From Portulaca oleracea (Eukaryota > Streptophyta > Magnoliopsida > Caryophyllales > Portulacaceae): 64,000 nt of DNA. Position 1 is the first letter of the stretch, and the number at the start of each line of letters is the position of its first letter. Under the pieces are notes generated by a model. That model had not been told where the DNA came from, did not search any database, and was given only the letters and a program-made list of their open reading frames with translations. Of the stretch, positions 54,485 through 64,000 are shown one piece after another. The DNA lies in contig CM055877.1 of the NCBI GenBank assembly GCA_029582165.1, positions 9,746,855 to 9,810,854 on the forward strand. Direction: 5' to 3'. A program made the position numbers and the translations under genes.

Positions 54485-55300
54485 ACTGGGCAAGGGCGGT
54501 TATTTTCCCTCCGCCTATCATGTTAGAATTGAGACTAGTTAACCAGTCACCATTCCCTTAGTCATTGTTAGTATAATAATCTCACCTAAGTATAAAGGTC
54601 AGGAATATTATAGTCTAATAACAAAGGTCGGTATATTACAATCCAATACCTCCAAAGATCAGTATATTGTCATCCAATATCCTATTTTTTTAATCACCAT
54701 ACTTAATTATAAGATAGGTTTTACAAAATTTGCTGCCAATTTTATTGGCCTAGGGAGTTAATTTTGAGTATTACTGAGTTATGTCTCTGCCTTACCGTTG
54801 CCTGTCGGTCTCGGACCTTCAGCCAACCCCTTGCTACAGCATGTCGAACACTATCGCCTCTCTCATATGTGGTTCTAGCTAGATCACCGATGTGTTGGGT
54901 TGAATGTGGAGACTAATTTGGGTTCGTTTATGTCTCTTGGGGAGCAAAGTAGAAGAGTTTGAGTGAGAATCAAATTGTTAATTTGTTATCCACTTCTTTT
55001 TTGTAATTCCATTGCTGCAGGGTCTCTATTAATCTTAAAATTTGTGTTAGCCTTGTTCCTTGTACTATAAATAGAGCCTAGGTTTTAAGCTTATTAGCAT
55101 AAAAACTCAACTACTATACTACTACTCATTTACTGTCTAGCGCCTGGGACTCCTGGGAGTGTTAGGCCTGTTGAAGTGTTGACTACTATTTTCTAAAATC
55201 CCAATATACTATTTTTTTTCATTTAAAATGTTTTTATTGTGTTAAAAATAAATGTATTTAAACCCAATAGTTATTATTATACATGTGTACAAGTATAAAA
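54485..55300. other. Non-coding, probably decayed LTR sequence
   Basis: 54580-54700 has repeats of the type AAGGTC.G.ATATTA.A.TCCAATA. 54890-55190 looks like an LTR with ACTATAAATAGAGCC and following leader-like sequence, but no partner was found. No gene. Confidence 0.4.
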
Positions 55301-55507
55301 TTAATCCAACAAATTGATAAATGTAGTAAAAAATCCATAATAGAGTTGGACCCATTAAGGACCTGTGGACCCTTGGACCCACTGAGTCTGGGTCTAGGTC
55401 TGAAATTTTGGGACCCATTGGATCTCGAGGCGAATCCGAGTCCAAACAAATCTGGCGAGTCCGGGTTCAACTGGACCCGCCCCAGACCCTGCTCATTGTC
55501 ATCCCTA
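55301..55507. mobile_element. Possible hAT-type fragment
   Basis: The right end CATTGTCATCCCTA resembles the terminus of the element at 4407-5082, and the interior is built of GGACCC/GGGTCC repeats in the same style. No left end or target duplication recognised. Confidence 0.4.
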
Positions 55508-56450
55508 TATGGTAGCGAAGACGATCACGGTGACGGAGAAGGCAACGGCTGTGGCGATCGGCACACACAAATAGAGAAGACAGGGATCGGATCTGGGTGG
55601 TTTTTTCGGGTATTCCTGGTCATTTTCCGGCAAATTTCCGGTGAATGATTGGCTGGAAAGGGAAAGTAAAAGCTCAGATTGATGAATTGTTGTTGTAGGT
55701 GTGTATATTTGGTTTGATTTAAGGGGATGAGGAGTGAAGGTCATTTGGGATGAACAAAATTTTTATTAGATTAAGTTTTGAAAAAATAATCACTATTTTC
55801 GATCCCATAATGAGAATATGAGATCTGTGGGTGATTGAGTGAAGTGGGAGAGTAGATTTATTTAAAGAGGGGTTGCAGAACCAGTTATCAGGTAATTCAA
55901 AGTTCAATAAATCAGTTATCCGTAAAGATATGACTGTTTTGAACAGTTAAATTATAAGAAACATAACTACTTGATTTTTTTTTAAATTTAAGGGATGGGA
56001 TTTTATTTTGAGCAAGATCAACGGCTCATAATTCTAAATGCATGAGATTTCAGATTTGAAGGTGGGAAGATTTTTTAGGGACCTCATTCTCCAACTTAAA
56101 TAAAGAAGATATCAATAAACTCACAAAAATTTTATAATAAATATTAAAATCTTTTCCGATGAATTTTTTTTATGGAATACTATATAACACTTGCTTACAC
56201 TTGGAGAACAACCACTAACTCATAATTTAATTGGAGAAATTATTCTGAACTTCTTGTTTAGATGGGTTTACCATTAAGAGTGTGTTTGGTAGGGGGAAAA
56301 CATTTTTTTAGAAAATGTTTTTCCAATTTTCTAGTGTTTGGTACAAAAAAAGTTTAGAAAATCATTTTCAAAGAAAATCATTTTCCTCTAAAGGAAGGAA
56401 ATTGACTTCCTTTGTTCAACCTAGAAAAATCATTTTCCACCATTGATTGT
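55508..56450. other. No gene recognised
   Basis: Mostly AT-rich. 56275-56440 resembles part of a MITE (GTGTTTGGTAGGGGGAAAAC ... TTTTCCACC). Nothing else supportable. Confidence 0.4.
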
Positions 56451-57820
56451 CAAAAAATTGTTGGGAGGTGTCACACATTCACACATTTCTAACAACTGAC
56501 TAGTCTGCGCCGAAGGGGACAACATTTTTTTAATACAATCGAAGGGGAACACATCTTCAAAGAACTGGATGCTGGGTGATTTTCCGACCATTTTGACTGA
56601 ATTCCGGCGATTTATATATGAAAAGACAGAAATACCCCTTAGTTTTATCAAACAATTGTTGGGAGGTGCCATACATTTCTAAAAACTGACTGGATGGAGG
56701 CAACTTTTTTCACATCTCTTCTATGCACTTTCTCTCTCCTCCTCCAAACATTAATACAACTCAACCTATCAAAACCATAAACAAGCTCATCTTCTTCTTC
56801 TTCTTCGTCGTCGTCCACCACCCGACCACCACCACTACCACCAGTCTAATCACAATCAAAACCACCACCACTTCAGCGCTCAGCCACCACCGAGAACAAC
56901 AATGGTCATTTTAAATCAAATCTCTATCTAAGTTTGACACAACCAAACACTAATCTCTTTTCTCATGCCCTGTTTCAAACTGAATTCAACACCCACACCA
57001 TAACCACCAATCAGACTCCATTTTTGTTTCCCAAATATCACCAGAAAAAGCCACTCCTGCCACCCAAAAACACCCATAACTACCCAAATTCAATCCTGAA
57101 CCATCCCCGTTTCTCCTCTATTTCGCGCGACCGGACCCGCAGCTGCCGCCTAGGCCGCTGCCAACGACCTATGTTGACCGATGCCCAAACCCACACCAAC
57201 CAAACGCCACACCGGACACCCTTCCTCTTTCTCTCTCCTTGCTTGCTTGATATTAGGTCTTGATGGGTTGAGTTAAGACCCAAAAACAAAAAAACAGATT
57301 GAGAAATTGACATGCTGATGGAATGAAGAGAGAGATTTGTGCTTGGTTGTGTCAAACTTAGATTGTGGTTTGATTTAAAATAGTCGTGGTGGTTCTCGGT
57401 GGTGGTTGAGTGCCGAATTGAGTGGTGGTGGTATTGTTAGCGGTTGGACTGGTAGTTGTGTTGGTGGTCAGGTGGTGGACGAATGAAGAAGAAGGAGAAG
57501 AAATAGGTTTGTTTATGGTTTTGATGGGTTGAGTTGTATTGATATTTGGGGGAGGAGAGAGTGTAGAGAAGATGTGTGAAAAAAGTGGTCCCCGTTCAGT
57601 CAGTTTTTAGAAATATATGGCACCTCCCAGCAATTGTTTGATAAAACATAGAGGTATTTCTGTCTTTTCATATATACATCACCGAGATTCAATCAAAATG
57701 GTCGGAAAATCACCCAATATCCAGTTCTTTGAAGATGTGGTCCTCTTCGAGTGCATTAAAAAAATGTTGTCCCATTCTAATCAGGTGTTAGAAATGTGTG
57801 ACACCTCCAACAATTTTTTG
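56451..57820. mobile_element. 1.37-kb foldback element with arms of about 510 bp
   Basis: The left arm (56451 to about 56965) and right arm (about 57315-57820) are inverted copies, starting CAAAAAATTGTTGGGAGG / CAAAAAATTGTTGGAGG. Each arm has a second, internal copy of the terminal motif (CAATTGTTGGGAGGTGCCA at about 56653 and mirrored near 57620), so the arms are themselves compound. Open frames in the arms are mirror images of one another, not genes. The spacer (56966-57314) has no known protein. No 9-bp duplication found. Confidence 0.8.
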
Positions 57821-58559
57821 TAAATTAATGTCCTTAGTTTCACTAATACTAGGAACTTATATCCTCTGATAAACAAGCATTACAAGACTATTTAATAACT
57901 TTAATTTCAACACTAAGTTTTCCACGGTTATAGTCTTGCACATAGCAACACAAATGTTATGGACATAAATGGTTTAAAATGAACTTTGAAACATTTTATA
58001 ACCAACACAAAGTATGTTTAAAATGTCATACTATGGCATGTAATAATCATAAACTAATTAAAGAATTAATCAAAGACAACAAGTACTTGACCACGCCAAG
58101 TAATATGAAAGCTCACTTAAAATTTGAATATATCAATAATTTGAAACTATTTATATAGTACAAAGAAAAACTTAACTCTTTTTGTACAGTACGAGTTACT
58201 ATTACTGTCTCAAAAAAAACTTATGAACGAATTAAAAAGTTTCAAACAGTAATCAAGTAGTCCCATAAAATACCTAAATGGATAATAGATTTAAACGCAA
58301 TATGCAATATCAAAAGTAGAACTAGAATCAAAAAATGAATCTCAAAATAGAAAACACATAGTTATTCATAACAACACCCAACTAAGTGTTAAACAAAGAG
58401 AAACATACAAAGCTATTTTTTAAGACAAACTAACTGTAGTTCAAAAGTAATGTAAGTTTAAACACTAATATGCGAAAGAAACCCTAGATAAAAACATTAC
58501 ACTCTAGGTGTATGAATAATGTTTTGAAAACGAAACATATTCTTTTCCAAATGGCCAAA
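57821..58559. other. AT-rich non-coding sequence
   Basis: Nothing recognisable apart from AT-rich filler. Confidence 0.5.
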
Positions 58560-59228
58560 GGCTACAACTTGTTAGGAGACTCATGACAATCTTGAGCATG
58601 ATGACCTTTCTTCCTAAAATTAAAACACTTTACACGTGCCATACTTTTCTCTCCTTTACTCTTAGCACCAAGCTATTCCTTACACGAATCACCATTAGCA
58701 ACAGATGCTTTAAGTGGGAGCGTAGAAACCTTCAAGCGTTCCTCTTCTAATTCAAGATGCTTAGCGATCTCACTTAGGGTTTGAATAATTGCTTCGAGTC
58801 ATTAGTGAGACAAATGATTTCCACTTTTGAGAACCAACTAAAAGTGCACGAAGCAAGTTTGTACACTGATAATTCTCAGGAACCTTTATCCCAGCAGCCT
58901 CTAGATCTTGAACCATAACACTCAAAATTCTAAGATGTTCGACGATACTACGGCTTGAGTCAATCGAGTAAGACATCCACTCAAGATGCCATGCTCGAAG
59001 TCTCATCTCCGAAGTCTGCTCAAACTTGGCCTTCAAGCTATCCCACAACTCCTTAGCAGTGAAACAATGTTCGAACTCGCTGATCAGCTCGTCATGCATG
59101 TAATACAACATAGTATAACGTGCTCTACGATCCTTTCTATACCATTCTTAGTACGCTACTAAGCTTTCTTCATATTGCACAGAACTAATATCAAGGTCAT
59201 TGTCTTCCTTAGTTGTAGGGGGAGACAT
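58560..59228 (-). pseudogene. Ty1/copia gag remnant
   Basis: Minus-strand ATG at 59228 (MSPPTTKEDNDLD), a stop at about 59150, then a 113-codon stretch (59111-58770) with AKELWDSLKAKFEQTSEMRLRAW and LRILSVMVQDLEAAGIKVPEN, the copia gag (UBN2-like) pattern. A zinc-knuckle relic CFNFRKKGHHAQDC lies near 58590-58630 with the second Cys changed to Phe. No LTR or pol is attached. Confidence 0.75.
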
Positions 59229-59632
59229 TTTCGCAGACAAATGGTCTAACACATCTCGTTTATTCAATAGAAATTGAATACTTAGACAAACTAATTAACT
59301 ATAAGGACTCACCTTAAGACAAACTTAATCATAGTTAATTGCATATTCATAAAAATCCGCATATATAATACGATACAAGACTAACTCATATAAACATATA
59401 TGAAACAAATTTATAATACGTACACACGATCATGATTTGCTTCATAATACTAAGATATTAATTATAAAACACATTTATATGTCCAAAAAAATACATAATA
59501 AATAATAATAAAAGCAAATCACTAACTCCATTTGGAGCGTAACGGACTGGGGACCTAGTCTCGGTTTCCATGGCCTTCAAGTCTTTCTACACCCCCTCCC
59601 AAGAAAACGAGAGAAACAACTCCAAGATCGGG
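59229..59632. other. AT-rich spacer
   Basis: No gene. The last 110 bp become GC-richer and may belong to the next LTR. Confidence 0.4.
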
Positions 59633-60659
59633 TGTGGAGTCCATTTCAAGGTGGACCCGAGACTTTGGAGGCGTATTCGAGTCATCCCCAGGCATGGCAT
59701 CGACTTCAAATGGGACCCCGGACCATAGGGGTGGAGCTACGGGTCCTCATCGGGACCTACTTCGGGCCATTAAAAGGGATCGGAGTCCTTCGGAAAGAAT
59801 AAGCGGAAAAGGGTCAACGTGGGTTGTCGGAATGGACGTGCCTTCACGCTTTGTGTCATAACTCCTTCAATATAACTTCTATGGGTCTCAAATTTTTGGA
59901 GCTAAAAGTACACATCGAGAGCTTTCCATCGATATCTTACGGGCCTAAAATGGAGTTCGAATGAAGAAGTTATGGGCGTTTGAAGTCGGCATGGAAAAGC
60001 TGCCTAGAACACTGTCACGCCCGAGTCATCCTGTGACTCGCCCGAGTCATTGTTCTGAGCGCCCACGACGATTGATGATGGTGCATTGGATATTTCGGAC
60101 CAGTGAGCAGTCGCGCCCGAGTCGATCTGTGACTCGCCCGAGTCACCCCCTGCGACGCGCGTGTTATTTCGTTATTTTTGTTCTGTTTTAACATAATTTC
60201 CTGTTTAGTATAAATACCCTGTTTAGGAGTTTTTTTCTACAGCTTTTCGATGATATGAATGATATGCTAAGGCATTGGTTAGGGTTTCCCTAAGTTTTCC
60301 CCTAAAAATCTAGATTACTTTATCCAATCTTTTGATGGTGTTTCTAGTCATTCCTTTATTGATCATTTGGTGGATGTTTCCTTTATGATGGTCATGGTGG
60401 GGTGTTAGGCTTTGGTGGTGGACTACCTTTATCCAAGGTTATCCAATCCCATTTGGTGTTCAAGGTTATTGATATTGGGTGATTTTGATTATTATTCCTG
60501 TTATTATTCAAGTTCAAGGCTATTGTTGAGAAGTTCAAGTATGGGTGTTTAAGATGTTCATCTTTCTCCCCTTATTCTATTGTTCATGGATTGCTCTCAT
60601 CTCATCTACAACTACAACTCAAGCTAATTTCATCAATACTCCCACCGCACCACGCTCCA
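59633..60659 (+). repeat. 5' LTR of non-autonomous gypsy element C
   Basis: The end is clear: CGCTCCA followed by a TAGTATCAGAGC primer site at 60662. The start (TGTGGAGTCC at 59633) is a guess. Contains TATA-like AGTATAAATACCC (about 60209) and two copies of the palindrome TGACTCGCCCGAGTCA (60034-60049 and, extended, 60129-60146). Confidence 0.6.
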
Positions 60660-61010
60660 TTTAGTATCAGAGCTTTGGTTTTCAATTAGCTTGAGTTTTT
60701 TTTTCATTGTTCTTGCTAGTGTGTTCTCTAGTGTTGGTTTTTGTGGATTGTATGTAAATATTGGTGATCTCCATTCCCTTTGCAATCCAAGGGTATTGGA
60801 ATACTTTGTATTATGTTTGTATTTGGTGATTTTGAAGCAATTTGGAGCTTTGAGGAGGAGTTGGAAAATTGTGCTCGCAAGGTGTTCGATGAAATGTCTA
60901 AGTGAAGAAAATACAAAGAACCCTTAGCCAAACACAAGCCAACTACAAGAAAACCCCCAAACTCCACAAAATTATCCCAAACACATACCGTCCTTCACCC
61001 TTCCTTCGAT
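60660..61010 (+). other. Primer site and leader of element C
   Basis: TAGTATCAGAGCTTTGG (60662-60678) is the initiator-tRNA-Met primer site with one change. The remainder is untranslated up to the gag ATG. Confidence 0.7.
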
Positions 61011-62749
61011 ATGGATGGTGAAAATAATTCCAATCGAAAGGAATCAAGCCGACACCGAAGTCCTCGAGTTCAAGCTGTCGAGAATCGACTCTCCGCCTAC
61101 GAGAACCGGTTCTCCACCATCAAGAAAACTCTTGAGAACCTTAAGGTCAAAGTGAATAACCTATCCCAAGAGTATCAAAGACAACCCCGAGATGAACGTC
61201 GTAGACCCGCACGAAGTCCTATCTGTCTTCCTCCCTCTTACGAGTCGAGTGACGATGATAGAGGCTCATTTCGACGCCATTGTCGACGGGAAGCGGTTGA
61301 GAAGCCTCCAAGAGATGAATTCCATGATATCAAAGTCAAAATTCCGGAATTCAATGGCTACACCGGCCCGGAAGACTATCGTAAATGGGTTCAAACCTTG
61401 GAGAAAATTTTTGCAACTAAGGAGTACATTGATGAACAAGCCTTCGAAATTGCGAGATCAAAGCTCATTAGTTCTACATCTCTTTGGTTTGCGGGCGTCA
61501 AATTGCAAAGGACTATGGAGGGTCGATCGGAAATCGTTTCATGGACGAGACTAAAGCGCTTGATGGATCGAAATTCTTGCCTAATGGTTGCAAACAAGAG
61601 GTTAACTATGAGGCCAAGTCATCACTTGATGGGCAAGGAAGAATTAAGCAAGCAAAGGTCGATTTAGTACCCAACAAGGGAGCTTCCATTGAACCTTGTG
61701 AGGCTTCCGAAGCTATTGTTGAAGCTCCATGCCATGAGAACATTGAGGAAAAAGAAAGTTCCATGAACGGGGTTAATGTCCTTGTGACTAATGAGGGGGA
61801 AACTCTTGAGCTTCTTGGTGGACATGGTGAGATTGATAAAGTTCCAAGCCAAGAGGAGGATGCGAACTTCGACCTTGCCCTTCCTCTCGTCCTTTTTGAA
61901 GAACCCCAACAAGAAGCTCCGAAGATCATCTCAACATCACTTCTTGAGAAGCCAAGCAAACACGAAATTATCCCCAACACCTCTCATGGCTTGGTCATTT
62001 ATGATCTTCCCAAGGAGAACGATGAGGTAACCTAAGACTCTTTGATTAAGTTCGATGATGGGTGTACTTCAGAGTCTTTGATTAAATCGCATATGCTATT
62101 TGGAAGATATTGGTTGTTTGAGAGTGTTTGTTGGCGTGATAAGTTGTATGATGATTATTCAGTGTCAAAGTTTGATGATTCTCTATGCTTGAAGTGTATT
62201 GCTAAAAATCTTGGTGTTCCTTTGGTGTCTAGTGACAAGTTTGGGTTTGATGGAGCCATGATTCTAGTTCCACCAATGTTTATGGGCTCGTTATTTGTGT
62301 CATCCCTCGACGAGTATTGTTTGCACATGGATTGTATTGATATGAACTCTTTGAATGGGTCGTACACGTTGTTTGGTCGTCATTGGTTGTTCGAGGCTTC
62401 TATTTGGTCATTGGTTGAGTCATTGTCCATTACACCTCCGCTACTTGCCCTATTCCGGAGCTATGTTGATGCTCTTATGGCCCTCATTTGGTGTTTCCTA
62501 CATCGTGTCCTTCCTATGCCTTTGAAACCACCATTAAACTACAAAAGCAAAACCTGGGTGGGAAGTGAGTTGAGGAACCTTCTCCTTTCGAGCGAAACAC
62601 GGGATGAGTGTGCTCTTGGTGAGGACAAGCGATCCATAGCTATGTCTTTACCGAACGACAAGCTTAGTGAGGTTGAGCGTTCCCTAACTCCTCAAAATTT
62701 TCCTCCTTCCGTCCTTTGTCCTCCCCCCCCCCCCAAGCCTCTTCAATAA
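61011..62749 (+). pseudogene. Element C gag fused to a large ORF of unknown function
   Basis: ATG at 61011 opens a Ty3/gypsy gag with an N-terminal coiled region (VQAVENRLSAYENRFSTIKKTL), an Arg/Ser linker and gag core KVKIPEFNGYTGPEDYRKWVQ. A 1-nt deletion near 61570 shifts the frame, after which it stays open (KFLPNGCKQE...) to a TAA at 62033-62035 and continues in the same frame to 62749. The last part has a repeated motif (HMLFGRYWLFES at about 62090 and YTLFGRHWLFEA at about 62365) and a tail shared with element A (14152-14481). No zinc knuckle, protease, RT or integrase is seen. The function of the second half is unknown. Confidence 0.75.
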
Positions 62750-62891
62750 TTCCTATGTCTTCAAGCATGGTGGAGTTGATAGCATGATCGAGACCGATGT
62801 GTTGGATGGTTCAAGTAACGGATGGTCGAACCATGGAGCGAGCCTTCATTTTAACTCCGAAGATTCGAGGGCAACTCTTTTTCAAGAAGGT
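62750..62891 (+). other. 3' untranslated part of element C
   Basis: GAAGATTCGAGGGCAACTC at about 62860 parallels GGATTTGAGGGCAAATCC before the 3' LTR of element A. The own 3' LTR is absent: the sequence switches to a Tat-type LTR at 62892. Confidence 0.6.
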
Positions 62892-64000
62892 GTAGACACC
62901 GGATTTTGTACCGGTATTAGTTTTAGTTATTTGTAAAAAATAAGCTAGCCGAGTAATTTAGTAGCATGCAAGCCCATTTCTTTTCTAGCCCGAAAGCAAG
63001 CAAAATAGCCCAGCATTACGGTCCAACCTGGCTGAGTTCGGTGGGCCAAAGCCTGGTTCAGCTTGGCGAAACCCGTCTGGGTTGCTGGGCCAAACGCAGC
63101 TCGGCCCAAACTTAAACCTGGCTGAGTTTCGTCGTCGCGGCTATATGCTAACCCTAAACGTACCCCTAATCTCCCCATTCCACTATAAATTAAACCCTGA
63201 TCCCTCTCATTTTATACACTCGATTATGCTAGAGTATTGACACTAGCATAATTCTCTCTACCTCTTCTCTCCCTTTGCATGCTGCTTCACTAAAGGTTAG
63301 CCTAGTTGTCATTGATGTAAACCATGTAACATATCGAATTCATGTTTCTTTTGTATTTTCAATTCAATATTTTGCATGACATTAATGATGGACTTGTGAA
63401 ATTTATATCTAATTCCTCCCTTTTAACTTTTTCTGCTTTGATTTAATTCTAGTAGAGTCTATTCGTTTGAATAGGCGGATTTGACAATTTTAATTGTCAA
63501 ATTCGTAACCTTACCCCCGAATCCGTCTTTGGGTTCGTAGACCGGAGTTGTTTATCAAAATGGTTTGTTGTTTTTTCTCCTAAAATTCAACTGGCGACTC
63601 TATATTCGTACTTTGGTATTTTCCTTTTTATGGTTTCTTTAACCTAATTTGTGATCAGCGCAAGAGTTAACCCGGTTTGGTTCAATCCATGAACCCAGAC
63701 GGGTTTACTGTCCTCTTTTCACTTTCTTTTTGCTTCGTTTCTTTATTTGGTACAATTCGCGGATAGCACTTGAGTTTACCCGGCTCAGTTCAATTCATGA
63801 ACCCAGACGGGTTTATCACCTTTTTTTTTAACCTTTCCTTTGTTTTCTTTTCCTGTGGGGTCTGCGGCAACGAAACCCGGCTCGGTTCAAGCAATGAACC
63901 CAGACAGGTTTCCTTGCGTTTTCTCCTTCCTTTTTTATCTCTTTCTTTCTTCTTTCTTAAAAAGGTGAATCTCGGGATTAGGGCGCATAAATCGATTTAA
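62892..64000 (+). mobile_element. Start of a second Tat-like LTR (cut by window edge)
   Basis: It begins TGTAGACACCGG, the same first ten bases as the LTR at 30450, and shows the same plan (TATA-like CACTATAAATTAAACCC near 63180, GAGTATTGACACTAG, GTAGAGTCTATTCGTTTGAATAGGCGGATT), but is a different subfamily. It has its own hairpin repeats: AACCCAGACGGGTT at 63692-63705 and 63800-63813, a degenerate third near 63898, and the inverse ACCCGTCTGGGTT near 63068. It interrupts element C. The end is not in the window. Confidence 0.75.

Noticed and set aside
56430..57823. Two similar short proteins on opposite strands (MAPPNNCLIK... and MAPPSNCLIK...)
   Set aside because: They are mirror images in the two arms of a foldback element and carry no known domain.

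Overview
This window is plant nuclear DNA, almost certainly from a eudicot with a repeat-rich genome. The evidence is one intron-containing CC-NB-ARC-LRR resistance gene, plant-type LTR retrotransposons (Athila, Tat, several other Ty3/gypsy and Ty1/copia families), a LINE, and CACTA, hAT, MULE, Stowaway and Tourist-like DNA elements. There is no operon structure and no rRNA, tRNA or CRISPR. I cannot name the species.

Layout. 1-1850: 5' end of a minus-strand Athila-like element (partial gag, tRNA-Asp primer site, whole LTR), sitting in or against the right part of a CACTA element that ends at 3355. 3356-7700: a cluster of small DNA elements, several with intact target duplications. 7716-15427: a decayed non-autonomous Ty3/gypsy element whose 5' LTR is split by a chimeric 3.1-kb element (8010-11124, target duplication GAAGC). 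15629-20682: a complete but non-autonomous minus-strand Ty3/gypsy element (duplication CATTC) whose two LTRs carry a heat-shock-element cluster. 21145-25625: the only cellular gene, an NLR whose last exons encode a phloem-protein-2 (PP2) lectin-like domain. 26360-53990: a three-level nest. A 19.3-kb Tat-lineage element (30450-49795, duplication GTAGT) lies inside the reverse transcriptase of a Ty1/copia element (27466-52262, duplication CCATG), which lies inside a minus-strand LINE. 54021-64000: foldback elements, a copia gag remnant, another non-autonomous gypsy element and the start of a second Tat-like LTR.

The most interesting items are as follows. (1) The NLR-PP2 reading frame is continuous only if a non-canonical GC-AG intron (24805-24914) is spliced. 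(2) The Tat element carries two antisense, intron-containing cargo genes, one DUF7745-like (2 exons) and one plant-mobile-domain (PMD) gene (6 exons). (3) About 25 copies of a roughly 14-bp palindrome (ATACCTGCAGGTAT and relatives) occur in that element, in its LTRs, upstream of both antisense genes and in one of their introns. (4) A heat-shock-element cluster lies about 770 bp upstream of the NLR start codon, brought in by a retrotransposon LTR. (5) GC-rich palindromes recur in the LTRs of at least five unrelated retrotransposon families here.

Most retrotransposon reading frames are broken by stops and small indels, so they are annotated as pseudogenes. Intron boundaries were chosen by eye from splice consensus, frame continuity and family resemblance. 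No alignment or transcript was available.
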